Assembly (NCBI GenBank): GCA_038562555.1
Contig: JBCFBK010000007.1
Coordinates: 92,017-156,016, forward strand
Source: JBCFBK01 sp038562555
GTDB taxonomy: Bacteria > Bacteroidota > Bacteroidia > Bacteroidales > Prolixibacteraceae
Direction of reading: 5' to 3'
DNA: 64,000 bases
Part shown: piece by piece, positions 9,062 to 18,874 of the stretch
How the letters are laid out: every line of letters begins with the position of its first letter
How positions within the stretch are numbered: position 1 is the first letter of the stretch
Position numbers and translations under genes: made by a program
The notes under the pieces: generated by a model
Seen by the model: only the letters and a program-made list of their open reading frames with translations
Database searches by the model: none
Told to the model about the DNA's origin: nothing

Positions 9062-10759
9062 TCAATAGCCTGTATTTTGCTTGATATTATCATTTATTTG
9101 TATCTCTTTCGATGGTATTGGCCAAAGGTACTGCCTTGTCTTGTCAAAATTTCTTTCAACCAAAAGCTTAATAAGACCTGCCTGGTACATGGCACTAAAA
9201 TCAGGTATTCCATTTTCATCGATTGCCGGTATGCCAGGGAAAAACCATAAACCTTTATCGACCACCTTTTTCTTCAAATCAGCTACATCGAGCATTCCGT
9301 ATATAGGCCTCGTCAGCGCTTTTTCAGCGATCTTCCAACGGATCAGATCGTAAAACCTCCTGTTTTCCCAGGCGAATTCACTGCGGCGTTCCGTTCTGAC
9401 GATCGTTCTAAGCGCAGCCTGACTGGTTGAAACCACTGCAGGATAACTCCCCGTTGCAGAAACATTGACTCCATAAGCCCTAGCCCTGACCTGATTAATT
9501 GCATCCAAAGCTGACTGATCGATTTCATTTAGTTCAATTTTTGCCTCAGCAAACATGAGCAGTACATCGGCATAGCGCATAATGATAATATCGAAATCGG
9601 TCTGATAGTCATCCGACCAACCTTCGTCTACCCATTTCTTTAATTCCAAACCATTATATGAAGCGTACCGGTCAACACTTCTGTTGCCTTTATTCGACAC
9701 CATTGTCCCGGTTAGTACATTTAGGACCTTTGTAGTATAGGGGTTTGGATCATAGATATAACCCAGGTGTGCTGTCCCGAATTCAACAATGGTCATCGCG
9801 CAACGCGGATCACGGTTGGCAAAAGGATTTCTCGGATCGTACAAGGGGGATTCGTCGATCGGAAGCCCGTCAGTACAGGTAAAGGATGAAAACAAATCCC
9901 AGGAAGGCTGAGCAACCGCTGAACCGCCGGCTATCCTTGTAAAGAAATTTTTACATGACCAGGACGAACCAAGTTCAAAGGAACGCGGGAGTGCGAAAAT
10001 CGTTTCCCCGGCATTTTTAGTTTTGGACAGGAAATATTCCCCAAATTTAGGGTAAAGGGAGTATACACCCAGATCCATGCAGGCTTTCGCAGCATCGCGT
10101 ACAATATTCCAGTCTGACATGTACAAGGCTGTGCGGGCTTTGAATGCCAATGCAGCTCCTTTTGTTGCTCTGCTCAGCGAAGCGCCTCCGTAGCTAATCG
10201 GCAGGTTTTGAATGGCGATGTCAAAATCTTCATAGACTTTTTCCAGAATCACGTCCTTGTTCGTCCGTCCCATTTTGAATGCCTCTTCAATCGTCAGAGA
10301 CTCCGTATAAAAAGGAACATCCCCGTAATGAAAGATAAGTCTCCCATATAAGGCGGCACGCATAAAATGAGCCTCCCCTGTATATTGTGCCAATTTTTCC
10401 CCGGGAATGACGCTGGCCACTTTATGAAGATTATTTAATATGGTATTGGCCCGTGCAATTCCTTTATACGTATTCAGCCAAAGATCCCTTGCTACGCTCC
10501 ACTCACTGGTAATCGTTCCCTCAACAAAGCCATTGATTGCCTGACGCTGAGTCCAGTCGTCCGTCATCCGGTCCATTTCAAAGTTAGATTCCCTGTCCCA
10601 CAGATATTCCCGGTAAAGGTCATTCAAGGCCAAATTAATTTCCGTATCATCAGAATACCAGTTTTCACTTGATCCTTCAGAAAGTGGATTCAAGTCCAGA
10701 TCGGCGCAAGAGGTAAAAAGTAAGATGCCGAATAAGCCTGTTATAATTTTATTCTTCAT
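9062..10759 (-). CDS. SusD/RagB family outer-membrane glycan-binding lipoprotein (operon A)
   Basis: 565 residues from ATG at 10759; an in-frame TTG at 10771 was rejected because it abuts the SusC stop and adds residues before the signal peptide. Lipobox LLFTSC near residue 18. The N-terminal TPR-like SusD fold (GEAHFMRAALYGRLIFHYG near residue 115) and the C-terminal RagB/SusD domain (ADVLLMFAEAKIELNE, then RRSEFAWENRRFYDLIRWK) are both present, and the protein ends with the usual LWPIPSKEIQ...NTGY tail. SusD caps the SusC transporter and binds ligand at the cell surface. It is 12 bp downstream of SusC. Confidence 0.95.
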   Translation of the reverse strand: MKNKIITGLFGILLFTSCADLDLNPLSEGSSENWYSDDTEINLALNDLYREYLWDRESNFEMDRMTDDWTQRQAINGFVEGTITSEWSVARDLWLNTYKGIARANTILNNLHKVASVIPGEKLAQYTGEAHFMRAALYGRLIFHYGDVPFYTESLTIEEAFKMGRTNKDVILEKVYEDFDIAIQNLPISYGGASLSRATKGAALAFKARTALYMSDWNIVRDAAKACMDLGVYSLYPKFGEYFLSKTKNAGETIFALPRSFELGSSWSCKNFFTRIAGGSAVAQPSWDLFSSFTCTDGLPIDESPLYDPRNPFANRDPRCAMTIVEFGTAHLGYIYDPNPYTTKVLNVLTGTMVSNKGNRSVDRYASYNGLELKKWVDEGWSDDYQTDFDIIIMRYADVLLMFAEAKIELNEIDQSALDAINQVRARAYGVNVSATGSYPAVVSTSQAALRTIVRTERRSEFAWENRRFYDLIRWKIAEKALTRPIYGMLDVADLKKKVVDKGLWFFPGIPAIDENGIPDFSAMYQAGLIKLLVERNFDKTRQYLWPIPSKEIQINDNIKQNTGY

Positions 10760-10771
10760 TGCTAATTTCAA

Positions 10772-13700
10772 TTAAAATTTAACGGAAAGTCCAAAATTGA
10801 ATGATTTCGATATATAGGAAGTGTAGGATACTTCGGGATCCCAACCTTTCGGATAATGGTTGAACGAAAACAGATCAGTTCCGGTTGCAAAAATCCTTAT
10901 CCCCTGTAACCGCAGTTTTTCGACAACAGTTTTGGGCAACTTATAGCCAATCGTAATATTTTTCACGCGGAGGTAAGCTCCTTTAATTAACCAGTAATCC
11001 GACATTTCATAATTATTGTTCTCAGCCCCCACATAGGATAGCCGTGGATATTTTGCCGTCAGATTTTGTTCTTGGGTATTATAGTGGCTCCAATAGTTTC
11101 CATCAATGATTTCAGGAGCATTCGTCCATCCGCTCAAAAATGGCTGTACCATTTGCGGAACAACCCTGCTGTTTTGTTTACCAACCCCTTGAAGCATTAC
11201 AGACAGATCAATGCCCTTATAATCGAAACTAAAATTGGCGCCATACAGAAACCGCGGCAGTGACCCGCCAAGCAAAACACGGTCGTAATCAGGTGTGATC
11301 TGACCATCAGGAACGCCGTCCGGTCCGCTAATGTCAACATACCTGATATCACCGGGCTTCACCGACTCGTACAATAACGGAGATTCATCCACTTCTCCCT
11401 GGGTTTGAAAAAGCCCATCTGACTTATAACCATACCATTCGTTGAATTCGCTCCCTTCTTTCTTAATCTGGCTTCCAAGAAAAACAATTCCCCCCAGATC
11501 ACCCATTTTAGACTTATAATCCGAGAGGTTAAAAGACGCCGAGTAATGAAAGTCTCCAATTTTATCTTTCCATGTCAACTGAGCCTCCCACCCTTTTGTA
11601 TCCATAATACCGGTATTCTGGTCGGGATTTTCAAATCCCATAAAATCCGGGATTTCAAGTGCAAGCAGCATATCCTTTGTCTTTTTCATGTAATAATCAC
11701 CGGTAAACATAAGCCGGTTGTTCAGGAAATGTGCATCGATCCCTGCATCCCAGGTTTCCGTGGTTTCCCAGGTGATATCATGAATGGCATATTGAAATTG
11801 CGCCGCAGTCATATTCGAAATGATCTGATTTCCTTCGTAGAAAAATGCATTCGAAAACCCGATAGAGGCCTGATACGGATAATTTCCAATCCGCTCATTT
11901 CCGAGTGTCCCCCATGAGCCCCGGAGCTTCAGGAACGAAAGAAACGACAGATCTTTCATGAATGATTCCTCTGAAATCGCCCATCCGGCCGATATGGATG
12001 GAAAGGAGGCCCAGCGGTAGTCCGGATGAAACCTGGAAGAACCGTCGTAACGGATATTCGCTTGCAGAAAATACTTATTATTAAAATCGTAGATGATGCG
12101 TCCAAAATAGGAGCGGTACGCTGATTCGGTCGCCGAACCCGAATTGAACTGGTAATCAAGCGGACCAATACTCAAATAAGGATAATTTGACAGAATATAA
12201 TTCTCGCGGGAAGCCCCCAGCGATTCGCTAAATGAACTAAAATCTTCATAGCCGGCCATGACGTTAAAATGATGTGTCCCCTGAAACGCTGTCGTATAAT
12301 TGATCAGCAGTTGCTTGGTTAATGTCTTTGAATCGTTTCGGTTCTCGTACAATGATGTACGCTGATGCCCGGCGATATAAGCTGAAAATAATGCAGGATC
12401 CTCGGCATCGTAATAAGGAATCTGTTTGATAAATTCCTTATTCTTAGTAAAATTTAACTGCGGGGCCAGGACACCTGTTATGGTCAGGTTCTTCACCGGT
12501 TTAAAATCGATGGAAGCCTTTCCCATTAATTTATTATGCCTGGAATTACTGAATCCGCCATAGTGTAATACGGCATATTCATTTGAACCGGATTTTCCTC
12601 CTGCAATCCTTCCGTCTTCCCAAACTGCTGCATATACCGGCGCGTATCTGATCGCATCATAAACCGGGTTATCAACCGGTGATCTGTCAATCGAAGAATT
12701 AAACGAAACATCTAAGTTTGCCGACAAATAGCTATTAATGGTAATGTTATTATTTAGCCTTGTCGATATCCTTTCATAGTTCTTGTGATCATACAGCGCG
12801 TCGATATTTTCATAATTAATCGATGCTTTCGACTTTATTTTCTCACCTCCATGCGTGATGGAAATCTGATGACTTTGCCTGGTAGCATAATCATTCATCA
12901 ATAAATCAACCCAGTCCGTAACAGGATAATTGTTCGGATCTGTTTTATTCCATTCCAGCCAGTTATCCACTTCATCTTTCGTATAGAGCGGGTATTCACC
13001 TCCTTCATCATTTCCCGCATCATTCCAGGTTTGTTCATTCGACATTTCGAGGTACCGTTTGGCCCCGACCACCTCGGGAAACGCAGTTGGCTTTTCAATT
13101 CCGAAACTGGCATTGTACTCCATGGTTAACTGTCCGGTTTTGGCCCTTTTTGTCGTAATCAATACCACCCCGGCAGCAGCTCTGGCTCCGTAAATCGAAG
13201 CAGATGCCGCATCTTTTAACACAGAAATATCTTCAATGTCGTTTGAATTTATATCATTGATGTTACTGACCGGCACCCCGTCCACGATGATCAACGGATC
13301 ACTTTCACCAATAGTTGTAATTCCCCGGATCCGTATCGTTGCACCGGCGCCAGGTTCCGAATTGCTTCTCGTCACGGTAACACCCGGCATGGCTCCCTGC
13401 AACGCCTGTGATAACTGGGTGGATTGCCGTTTAGCGATCATCGCACCGTCGACTGTTGCAATCGATCCGGTCAAATCCTTTTTCTTTAATGTCCCGTAAC
13501 CGATTGCCACTACTTCCTCAATACCAATGGCATCGTCTGTCATGACCACGTTGATGGTTGTTTTACCGGCAACAGGCAATTCGACTGTTTTCATGCCGAC
13601 AAAAGAAAATACCAGTGTCCCGTTTTCATTCACGTTGGTTATGCGGTACTGGCCATCAAAATCGGTAACCGTACCAATGGCGGTTCCCTGTACAACGATC

Positions 13701-13924
13701 GTCACTCCGGGTAACTGGGCGCCATTTGAATCGGTCACCTTCCCGGTAATTGTCTTTGATTGTTGCTGTTCCGAATTTGCGCTTTCTGCAAAAAAGGAAG
13801 CAGTTGGATTTCCAATTACCTGGCTCCCTATGAAAAAAGCCAATAACAAGCAAATCACTGGCTTCATTTTGATCAAAATTCCACAAATTAAAAGACTACT
13901 GTCGTGAGCCCGTTTTTCTTTCAT
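10772..13924 (-). CDS. SusC/RagA family TonB-dependent outer-membrane transporter (operon A)
   Basis: 1050 residues from ATG at 13924 (a TTG at 13954 would add ten residues without support). After the signal region (hydrophobic about 20-38) comes a carboxypeptidase-regulatory-like domain at about 58-132 (ITGKVTDSNGAQLPGV), the SusC-specific segment EEVVAIGYGTLKKKDLTGS (136-154), a plug with GIRIFATG-type and VLKDAASASIYGARA motifs, and a 22-strand barrel ending in SFNFGLSVKF with terminal Phe. No STN domain is present, so no direct sigma/FecR signalling is expected. It is first gene of operon A, about 100 nt behind a putative promoter flanked by TTTCGTTTTA boxes. Confidence 0.95.
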   Translation of the reverse strand: MKEKRAHDSSLLICGILIKMKPVICLLLAFFIGSQVIGNPTASFFAESANSEQQQSKTITGKVTDSNGAQLPGVTIVVQGTAIGTVTDFDGQYRITNVNENGTLVFSFVGMKTVELPVAGKTTINVVMTDDAIGIEEVVAIGYGTLKKKDLTGSIATVDGAMIAKRQSTQLSQALQGAMPGVTVTRSNSEPGAGATIRIRGITTIGESDPLIIVDGVPVSNINDINSNDIEDISVLKDAASASIYGARAAAGVVLITTKRAKTGQLTMEYNASFGIEKPTAFPEVVGAKRYLEMSNEQTWNDAGNDEGGEYPLYTKDEVDNWLEWNKTDPNNYPVTDWVDLLMNDYATRQSHQISITHGGEKIKSKASINYENIDALYDHKNYERISTRLNNNITINSYLSANLDVSFNSSIDRSPVDNPVYDAIRYAPVYAAVWEDGRIAGGKSGSNEYAVLHYGGFSNSRHNKLMGKASIDFKPVKNLTITGVLAPQLNFTKNKEFIKQIPYYDAEDPALFSAYIAGHQRTSLYENRNDSKTLTKQLLINYTTAFQGTHHFNVMAGYEDFSSFSESLGASRENYILSNYPYLSIGPLDYQFNSGSATESAYRSYFGRIIYDFNNKYFLQANIRYDGSSRFHPDYRWASFPSISAGWAISEESFMKDLSFLSFLKLRGSWGTLGNERIGNYPYQASIGFSNAFFYEGNQIISNMTAAQFQYAIHDITWETTETWDAGIDAHFLNNRLMFTGDYYMKKTKDMLLALEIPDFMGFENPDQNTGIMDTKGWEAQLTWKDKIGDFHYSASFNLSDYKSKMGDLGGIVFLGSQIKKEGSEFNEWYGYKSDGLFQTQGEVDESPLLYESVKPGDIRYVDISGPDGVPDGQITPDYDRVLLGGSLPRFLYGANFSFDYKGIDLSVMLQGVGKQNSRVVPQMVQPFLSGWTNAPEIIDGNYWSHYNTQEQNLTAKYPRLSYVGAENNNYEMSDYWLIKGAYLRVKNITIGYKLPKTVVEKLRLQGIRIFATGTDLFSFNHYPKGWDPEVSYTSYISKSFNFGLSVKF

Positions 13925-13982
13925 AATTTTTAGGTGTTTGTTGGTTTCTATCAAGGCGAAATGGTTATGTATCTATTAAAAG

Positions 13983-14086
13983 TATCGTTTTATGTCTATA
14001 TTATTCAAATATTATTTCGTTTTACAACTGTAAATATATCTCATCTTTTTAAAGATAGCAAATATAAACAAACAAATTTCGTTTTA
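13983..14086 (-). promoter_or_regulatory. Operon A promoter with paired TTTCGTTTTA operator boxes
   Basis: On the minus strand a -33 TTTG (complement of 14059-14062), a 20 bp spacer and a -7 TATATTTA (complement of 14031-14038) resemble the Bacteroidota consensus TTTG-N19/20-TAnnTTTG, with one mismatch. TTTCGTTTTA boxes lie at 14015-14024 (near +1) and 14077-14086 (upstream of -33), with a degenerate third, TATCGTTTTA, at 13983-13992. Box distances are 32 and 62 bp, close to three and six helical turns. The same arrangement occurs before operon B. TTTCGTTT-type repeats are known targets of DeoR-family repressors, so control by the DeoR protein at 24184 is inferred. Confidence 0.65.
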
Positions 14087-14145
14087 CATACTTTTCAGAT
14101 CATTCTCAAGTACTAAATGCAAGCCCTTGAATCATTTTAGTATCA

Positions 14146-15378
14146 TCAGGATTTTACCGGATCCGGCAGGGTGATGAATTTTGTTAAAAATGCACTCAAC
14201 AGATATAATCCGGTCAGTATCCAGATCACTCCCTCACTCCCCACCATTCCGTAGAATAATCCGACCAGGGCCGGGCCTGCAAACACCGAAAGTCCGGCGC
14301 CCAGATTCAGCACAGACATGGCAGCCCCTTTGTCCTCCCGAACAAGCGAAGGGATCAGGGCCGACAACGGCACGTAACCTGCCAGCATGGCACCCCAGAA
14401 AACACCGGCAGAAATAACGACCCAGAAGCTCCCGGAGAATAACAGGGGCGAATAATAAAACAGGAGTGTACCGACAGCACATCCAACGCCTCCAAACCAG
14501 ATCACGGTGTTGCGCCAGCCAACATGATCGCCCACATATCCAAAAATCAAGTTGAAAATAATATTACTCGTAAAAATTGTTCCCCAGATCTGCAGCCATT
14601 CAGTCGTGCTGAAACCATGTTCCATCATATACATGGGCAGAAAAACGGGGAAGGCAAACTGAGCTGTTGTGTTAATGATCCGGACAATCCCACCCAACAA
14701 TACCTTGGGTTCGTTTTTCATGATGGTGATGCCCTTCATCAGGTCTTCTGCCTTTGATTTCGCACCGGTCCGTTCCACCTTTGAGAACCGGTTGATTACC
14801 AGCGCAAAAAAGGCGCCGATCAGGGCCCATAGCACCGAGGTCCACAGGGTGTCGATATGGCCCAACCTGACAATGGCCCAACTGGAATAATAGGCTCCCA
14901 GGACGTTCAGTCCGCCGGTAAATACAAACCAAAACCAGCCTACGGCCCTTCCCAGTTGTTGTTTGGGCGTATTATAGGCAATCCAGACCAGAAAGGAATA
15001 AGCAAACAACGGATAGCCCAACCCCCGGAATGCATAGGTCAGCAACATCACCGGATAATTGAGATCAGGGATACCCAACCCGACAAATCCGACGGTTCCG
15101 AGTAAGTACAGCAACAAACCATAAAACATGACTTTCCGGGCGCCATACGTTTCAGCCAGGACTCCTGAAAGCCAGGATGAGAGGCCAATTGTGATGCCAT
15201 AAACCGTAAAAAGGGCCGCAGATTCCTGGATGCTCAATCCACGGTCGACCAGGTAAGGACTTAACCACCCCTGCTCAATCCCATCGCCCATCATAAAAAT
15301 CAGGATTCCCAGATAGCCCCAAGACAGGAACTGAAATGATCCGGCTTTTCCCCAAAGGATTTGTCTTACTGTCTGCAT
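14146..15378 (-). CDS. MFS transporter, polyol permease type (RbtT/DalT-like)
   Basis: 410 residues and 12 predicted helices. The N-terminal WGYLGILIFMMGDGIEQGWL and SPYLVDRGLSIQESA are characteristic of the ribitol/arabitol polyol permease branch of MFS, as is RGLGYPLFAYSFLVW further on. The family imports sugar alcohols across the inner membrane. Last gene of operon B, 58 bp behind the metallophosphoesterase; its stop lies next to the regulatory region of operon A. A polyol such as glycerol or ribitol, released by phosphoesterases from polyol-phosphate compounds, would fit the neighbours, but the cargo is not determined by sequence. Confidence 0.82.
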   Translation of the reverse strand: MQTVRQILWGKAGSFQFLSWGYLGILIFMMGDGIEQGWLSPYLVDRGLSIQESAALFTVYGITIGLSSWLSGVLAETYGARKVMFYGLLLYLLGTVGFVGLGIPDLNYPVMLLTYAFRGLGYPLFAYSFLVWIAYNTPKQQLGRAVGWFWFVFTGGLNVLGAYYSSWAIVRLGHIDTLWTSVLWALIGAFFALVINRFSKVERTGAKSKAEDLMKGITIMKNEPKVLLGGIVRIINTTAQFAFPVFLPMYMMEHGFSTTEWLQIWGTIFTSNIIFNLIFGYVGDHVGWRNTVIWFGGVGCAVGTLLFYYSPLLFSGSFWVVISAGVFWGAMLAGYVPLSALIPSLVREDKGAAMSVLNLGAGLSVFAGPALVGLFYGMVGSEGVIWILTGLYLLSAFLTKFITLPDPVKS

Positions 15379-15436
15379 TGCTTTATATTCTTATTATTTC
15401 TTTTTATACACTTTCCTGCTTCATCAACATCCTTTA

Positions 15437-17020
15437 TCAATTCAGGTACGTGTAAGAAATCGCTGTGGTAAAACCGGCCGTGATCTCAGACTGCCGGTAG
15501 ACGTTACCAAACTGGTCTGTAGCCCTGATCTCCAGACTGGCAGCCGGATTCACCAGGGTATGCAGATAAAGGTGTTTACAAGCAGGGCTGTAATTATCGG
15601 GGTTCCGGTTCAGCACACCGATGTGGTATCCCAACGTCCAGGCATCTTTTAAGGATGTAGGCAGTGGCGCCAGGTCAGCAACCTTGACGTTATTTTCCCA
15701 GGCTTCCACCTTCCAGTTGCTGTCGGCATTCCAGATATTCGCCACAATGGTATTATCGGCCTGATTGAACGTGAAATAACCATATTCACCTCCAAATACG
15801 ACATTCCCTTTGTGCAGGCGGATCTGAAAGTCTTTGCTCAACCTGGTCGGTTTGTAGTAACCATTTGTAATTTTGGTTCCGCTAACCTCATAAACAGCAT
15901 ATCCGTTCGGAGTTCCGTCGCCGTTAACAGTCGACCGCCACCACGAACCGCAGGCCGCTGCATGGATGTGCTCGTAAGCGGCCACAGGACTGGTTATCTT
16001 CACGTTCTCCGAATAATGGGTATGCCCGCACATCAGATGGACTTCCGCATAACCCTGCAACGCACTTAAAAGCTGCGCCCTGTTGCTGATAGCGGAGGAA
16101 TTCCGTATGGGAATATGATAATAAACAATGACCATTTTGCTTTTGGGTACATAGCTCAGATCCTCTTTCAGCCATTCGATCTGGCTGGTTGTAAATCCAC
16201 CGGAATAGTCCGAAGCATTGGCAAAGACAATATTATCCAGGCAAATAAAATGGACATCTCCCCTGTTGAAGGAATAGTTTAAAGGGCCATATACCTTCGT
16301 AAAAGCATCGGTAGTTCGCGGTTCATTGGTATTCGAAGTAGCTACCTTATCGTGATTGCCAATGGTTGTGAAAACCTTCATGTTTGCCGAACCGACCAGC
16401 GCTTTCATCTGGTCGAAAAAAGCAGGTTTATCTCCGGCCATATCTCCCATAACCAGCCCGTAGCAAGGCTTCACTGAAGATTCCGCAAATGTCTTGATAT
16501 CGGCCATGGTTTCCGTTCTGAAACGATCCACTTCCGCGGTACTGGTTACCTGCGGATCGCCGACACAAACAAGCGTAAAATTAGTTTCAACAGCCGGAAG
16601 TTTTTTCAGGCTGAAGTCGTACCGCTGCTTTGACGCACTAAGGGCGGCATAAAACGAAGCCATCCTGACCGATGCGCTGGCCGTATTCACCTCATATGCC
16701 GACGGCGTTGAATAAAATACAAAGTCAGCTTCTGCATTTCTTTTCATTTGATAAATTCCATCCTGATCGGTCACCGTGCAGGAAAAGCCATCGCTAACCA
16801 CCAAATTTTTGACCGGCTGCCCCTGGTCGTCAAGAACCAGTCCGTAGAGATCCATACCCGGACCTGGTTTTATCTCTTCAACCGGAGGATTCGGATCATC
16901 CTCATCCGGACCAACGGTATCCTTCCCGCATTGGGCGAACAGCAGGATCATTCCTGCCATAATAAAATAAAACCGGACAAACCGGATCATCCCGAAAAAA
17001 ATCCCTGACACCTTCTTCAT
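15437..17020 (-). CDS. Three-domain calcineurin-like phosphoesterase lipoprotein (MetallophosN-Metallophos-MetallophosC)
   Basis: 527 residues. Lipobox LLFAQC puts the lipid anchor at Cys31. Residues about 55-125 form a small beta domain (MDLYGLVLDDQGQPVKNLVV) of the MetallophosN type. The catalytic domain shows VCVGDPQVTS, VMGDMAGD, TIGNHDK, YYHIPI and CGHTHYS in order, so all metal ligands are present. The C-terminal ~180 residues match the MetallophosC accessory region. Such proteins are common in Bacteroidota surface loci. It is placed between SusD and a polyol permease; cleavage of phosphate from a polyol-phosphate ligand is inference. A 14 bp hairpin precedes it. Confidence 0.88.
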   Translation of the reverse strand: MKKVSGIFFGMIRFVRFYFIMAGMILLFAQCGKDTVGPDEDDPNPPVEEIKPGPGMDLYGLVLDDQGQPVKNLVVSDGFSCTVTDQDGIYQMKRNAEADFVFYSTPSAYEVNTASASVRMASFYAALSASKQRYDFSLKKLPAVETNFTLVCVGDPQVTSTAEVDRFRTETMADIKTFAESSVKPCYGLVMGDMAGDKPAFFDQMKALVGSANMKVFTTIGNHDKVATSNTNEPRTTDAFTKVYGPLNYSFNRGDVHFICLDNIVFANASDYSGGFTTSQIEWLKEDLSYVPKSKMVIVYYHIPIRNSSAISNRAQLLSALQGYAEVHLMCGHTHYSENVKITSPVAAYEHIHAAACGSWWRSTVNGDGTPNGYAVYEVSGTKITNGYYKPTRLSKDFQIRLHKGNVVFGGEYGYFTFNQADNTIVANIWNADSNWKVEAWENNVKVADLAPLPTSLKDAWTLGYHIGVLNRNPDNYSPACKHLYLHTLVNPAASLEIRATDQFGNVYRQSEITAGFTTAISYTYLN

Positions 17021-17038
17021 ATTCGCTGTTCTTTAAAT

Positions 17039-17074
17039 TTTACGATGCAGGAAGCGAACCTCCTGCATCGTAAA
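17039..17074 (-). other. Perfect 14-bp intercistronic hairpin after susD of operon B
   Basis: TTTACGATGCAGGA (17039-17052), an 8-base loop, and TCCTGCATCGTAAA (17061-17074) form a perfect stem in the gap between SusD and the metallophosphoesterase. The downstream side of the transcript is only weakly U-rich (AATTTAAAG), so it looks more like an attenuator or mRNA-stabilising stem than a full terminator. Operon A has a weaker hairpin at the same place. Confidence 0.7.
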
Positions 17075-17079
17075 GAAAA

Positions 17080-18855
17080 CTATTCCCATCCGTCGTTTTG
17101 AGGTAATAAATTCGGATTCAGCATCACCGCACCTTCAGGTATCGGCCGGAGGTATTTCTTATCTTCCCATTTCCGCTCAATCCCCCAGGCCCAGATCAAA
17201 TGGCCTTTTGTTCCTTCCGAAAGTTTAATGTTGGCGCCCATAATGACATACTTCACCCCCGGTGTTGTGGTATCAGGCTTTTTATCCACAAAGCATACAT
17301 CTGCTTTCCCGTCTCCATTCAGATCGTAATTTACACCTTTTGCAGGAACATAGATCCCTTTCCAGTCCAGCTTTTCGGTAGCGAGCAAATCGCCGCATTT
17401 CCAGCGCATCAGGTCCTGATAGCGGAGACCCTCGAAACAAAGCTCAATGCCCCGTTCCCGTCTGATTTCCAGTAAGTATTTATCGGAAATGTCCGGGAAA
17501 AAGTTATTTTGCAGGTAAACATCAGCTGAAGCAGGCTCTGAACTGCTCACTCCTGCCCTGTCGCGCAAAAGCTTGATGGTCTGATTCCATTCCGAAGCGC
17601 TGAATTCACCCAGCTCGGCTTTAGCCTCTGCGTAATTCAGGAGAACTTCGGCGTAACGGATAATCGGAATATTATTGGTACACTGCCCCTGTCCGTCGTG
17701 CCAGGAATCATCGAGGCTCCATTTTTTGATATGGTAACCGGTCAGTGTTACTGCAAAATCCGGAGGAGCTATGGTCCCGTCTTCCCGGTAGTAACCTTCG
17801 GTACGGATCGTTTGGCTTAACCGGTAATCGCGGTTTTTCATTTCCGTGTAAAACTCGATCTGATCATAGCCTGCCTTCTCGGTAAAACGGCTGCCGTCGC
17901 GCATCAGGTAGGTATTGACAAACTGTTTGATCAGTGACCAGCGACTCCCGTTTGTGGGGGAGTTGAAGTTCCAGGTCAGATCGTGCCACACCCTCGACTC
18001 GGTGTTCATATTCCGGGCCAGGATGACCTCGCCGGCAATAACCGGCATACCTGCCAGGTTCTCGGAAGTAAACAAGGTCCGGTAGTCTTTATCGGGATTG
18101 CCTGTGCTGTACAGGCGGTATTGACCGGCATCCATCAGTTCTTTGGCGGCATCGGCAGCTTCCCCCAGCCAAACGTTGGCATCGGTAAGTCCCAGTTCCG
18201 TATGGTATTTCCGGTAGGTTCCCTCGTAGAGGCAGATCCGCGATTTCATCGCCAGTGCCGTAAATCGGTTAATCAGGCTGCTGTAGCTGTCTTTTGATTC
18301 GCTGATATGTGTGGCCGCAAAAGTAATGTCTTCCAAAACCTTCGCCATCACAAATTCACGGCTGTCGCGGGCTTTATTCAGATCCGGATCGCTCGGATCA
18401 AGGGCAATATCGTACCAGGGTACCGCACCAAAGGTCTGTACTTTGTCGAGATAAAAAACAGCCCGCCAATACCGGGCAAGTCCGATATAGTGATTTAAAA
18501 CGGTTTCCGAAACAGGCGTTTTCGGCGCATTTACCAAAAAATAATTGATATTGCGCAGAGCGCTCCAATTACTGACTGACCAGCCGGTTTGATCGACCGA
18601 ACTCCAGTTGCCCGAAAGAAACGTACTTGGGGCATTAACGGCTGCGTAGTCGGATGTGCCGTCTCCTTTGGCGATATTATCGGCAGTTGGAAGATCACGG
18701 TCATAAAAGGAGTAAGAATAGATTTTCAGGTCATTTTCACTTGTAAAGAACCCCGATGCATCTATTTTGTGAATAGGCTCTTTTTCCAGCAGGTCTTCAC
18801 AGGAGGTGAAAGCAACTGCGCCAGCCAGTATTGAGTATAGGATTATCTTCTTCAT
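17080..18855 (-). CDS. SusD/RagB family lipoprotein (operon B)
   Basis: 591 residues from ATG at 18855; an in-frame TTG at 18897 was rejected because it overlaps the SusC gene and precedes the signal peptide. Lipobox AVAFTSC near residue 19. SusD landmarks: NYFLVNAPKTPVSE and YIGLARYWRAVFYLDKVQ in the TPR part, then IPIIRYAEVLLNYAEAKAEL, LEIRRERGIELCFEGLRYQD and YLRPIPEGAVMLNPNL at the C-terminus. 19 bp behind SusC. It presumably captures the same ligand class as the SusC partner at the cell surface. Confidence 0.95.
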   Translation of the reverse strand: MKKIILYSILAGAVAFTSCEDLLEKEPIHKIDASGFFTSENDLKIYSYSFYDRDLPTADNIAKGDGTSDYAAVNAPSTFLSGNWSSVDQTGWSVSNWSALRNINYFLVNAPKTPVSETVLNHYIGLARYWRAVFYLDKVQTFGAVPWYDIALDPSDPDLNKARDSREFVMAKVLEDITFAATHISESKDSYSSLINRFTALAMKSRICLYEGTYRKYHTELGLTDANVWLGEAADAAKELMDAGQYRLYSTGNPDKDYRTLFTSENLAGMPVIAGEVILARNMNTESRVWHDLTWNFNSPTNGSRWSLIKQFVNTYLMRDGSRFTEKAGYDQIEFYTEMKNRDYRLSQTIRTEGYYREDGTIAPPDFAVTLTGYHIKKWSLDDSWHDGQGQCTNNIPIIRYAEVLLNYAEAKAELGEFSASEWNQTIKLLRDRAGVSSSEPASADVYLQNNFFPDISDKYLLEIRRERGIELCFEGLRYQDLMRWKCGDLLATEKLDWKGIYVPAKGVNYDLNGDGKADVCFVDKKPDTTTPGVKYVIMGANIKLSEGTKGHLIWAWGIERKWEDKKYLRPIPEGAVMLNPNLLPQNDGWE

Positions 18856-18874
18856 AATAGTTGTCCCAATGAGA

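Noticed and set aside
10759..13954. TTG or GTG upstream starts at 10771, 13954, 18897, 52193, 52731, 63897 and 6763
   Set aside because: Each adds a few residues before a signal peptide or conserved domain, overlaps or abuts the preceding stop, and an ATG lies at the proper place.
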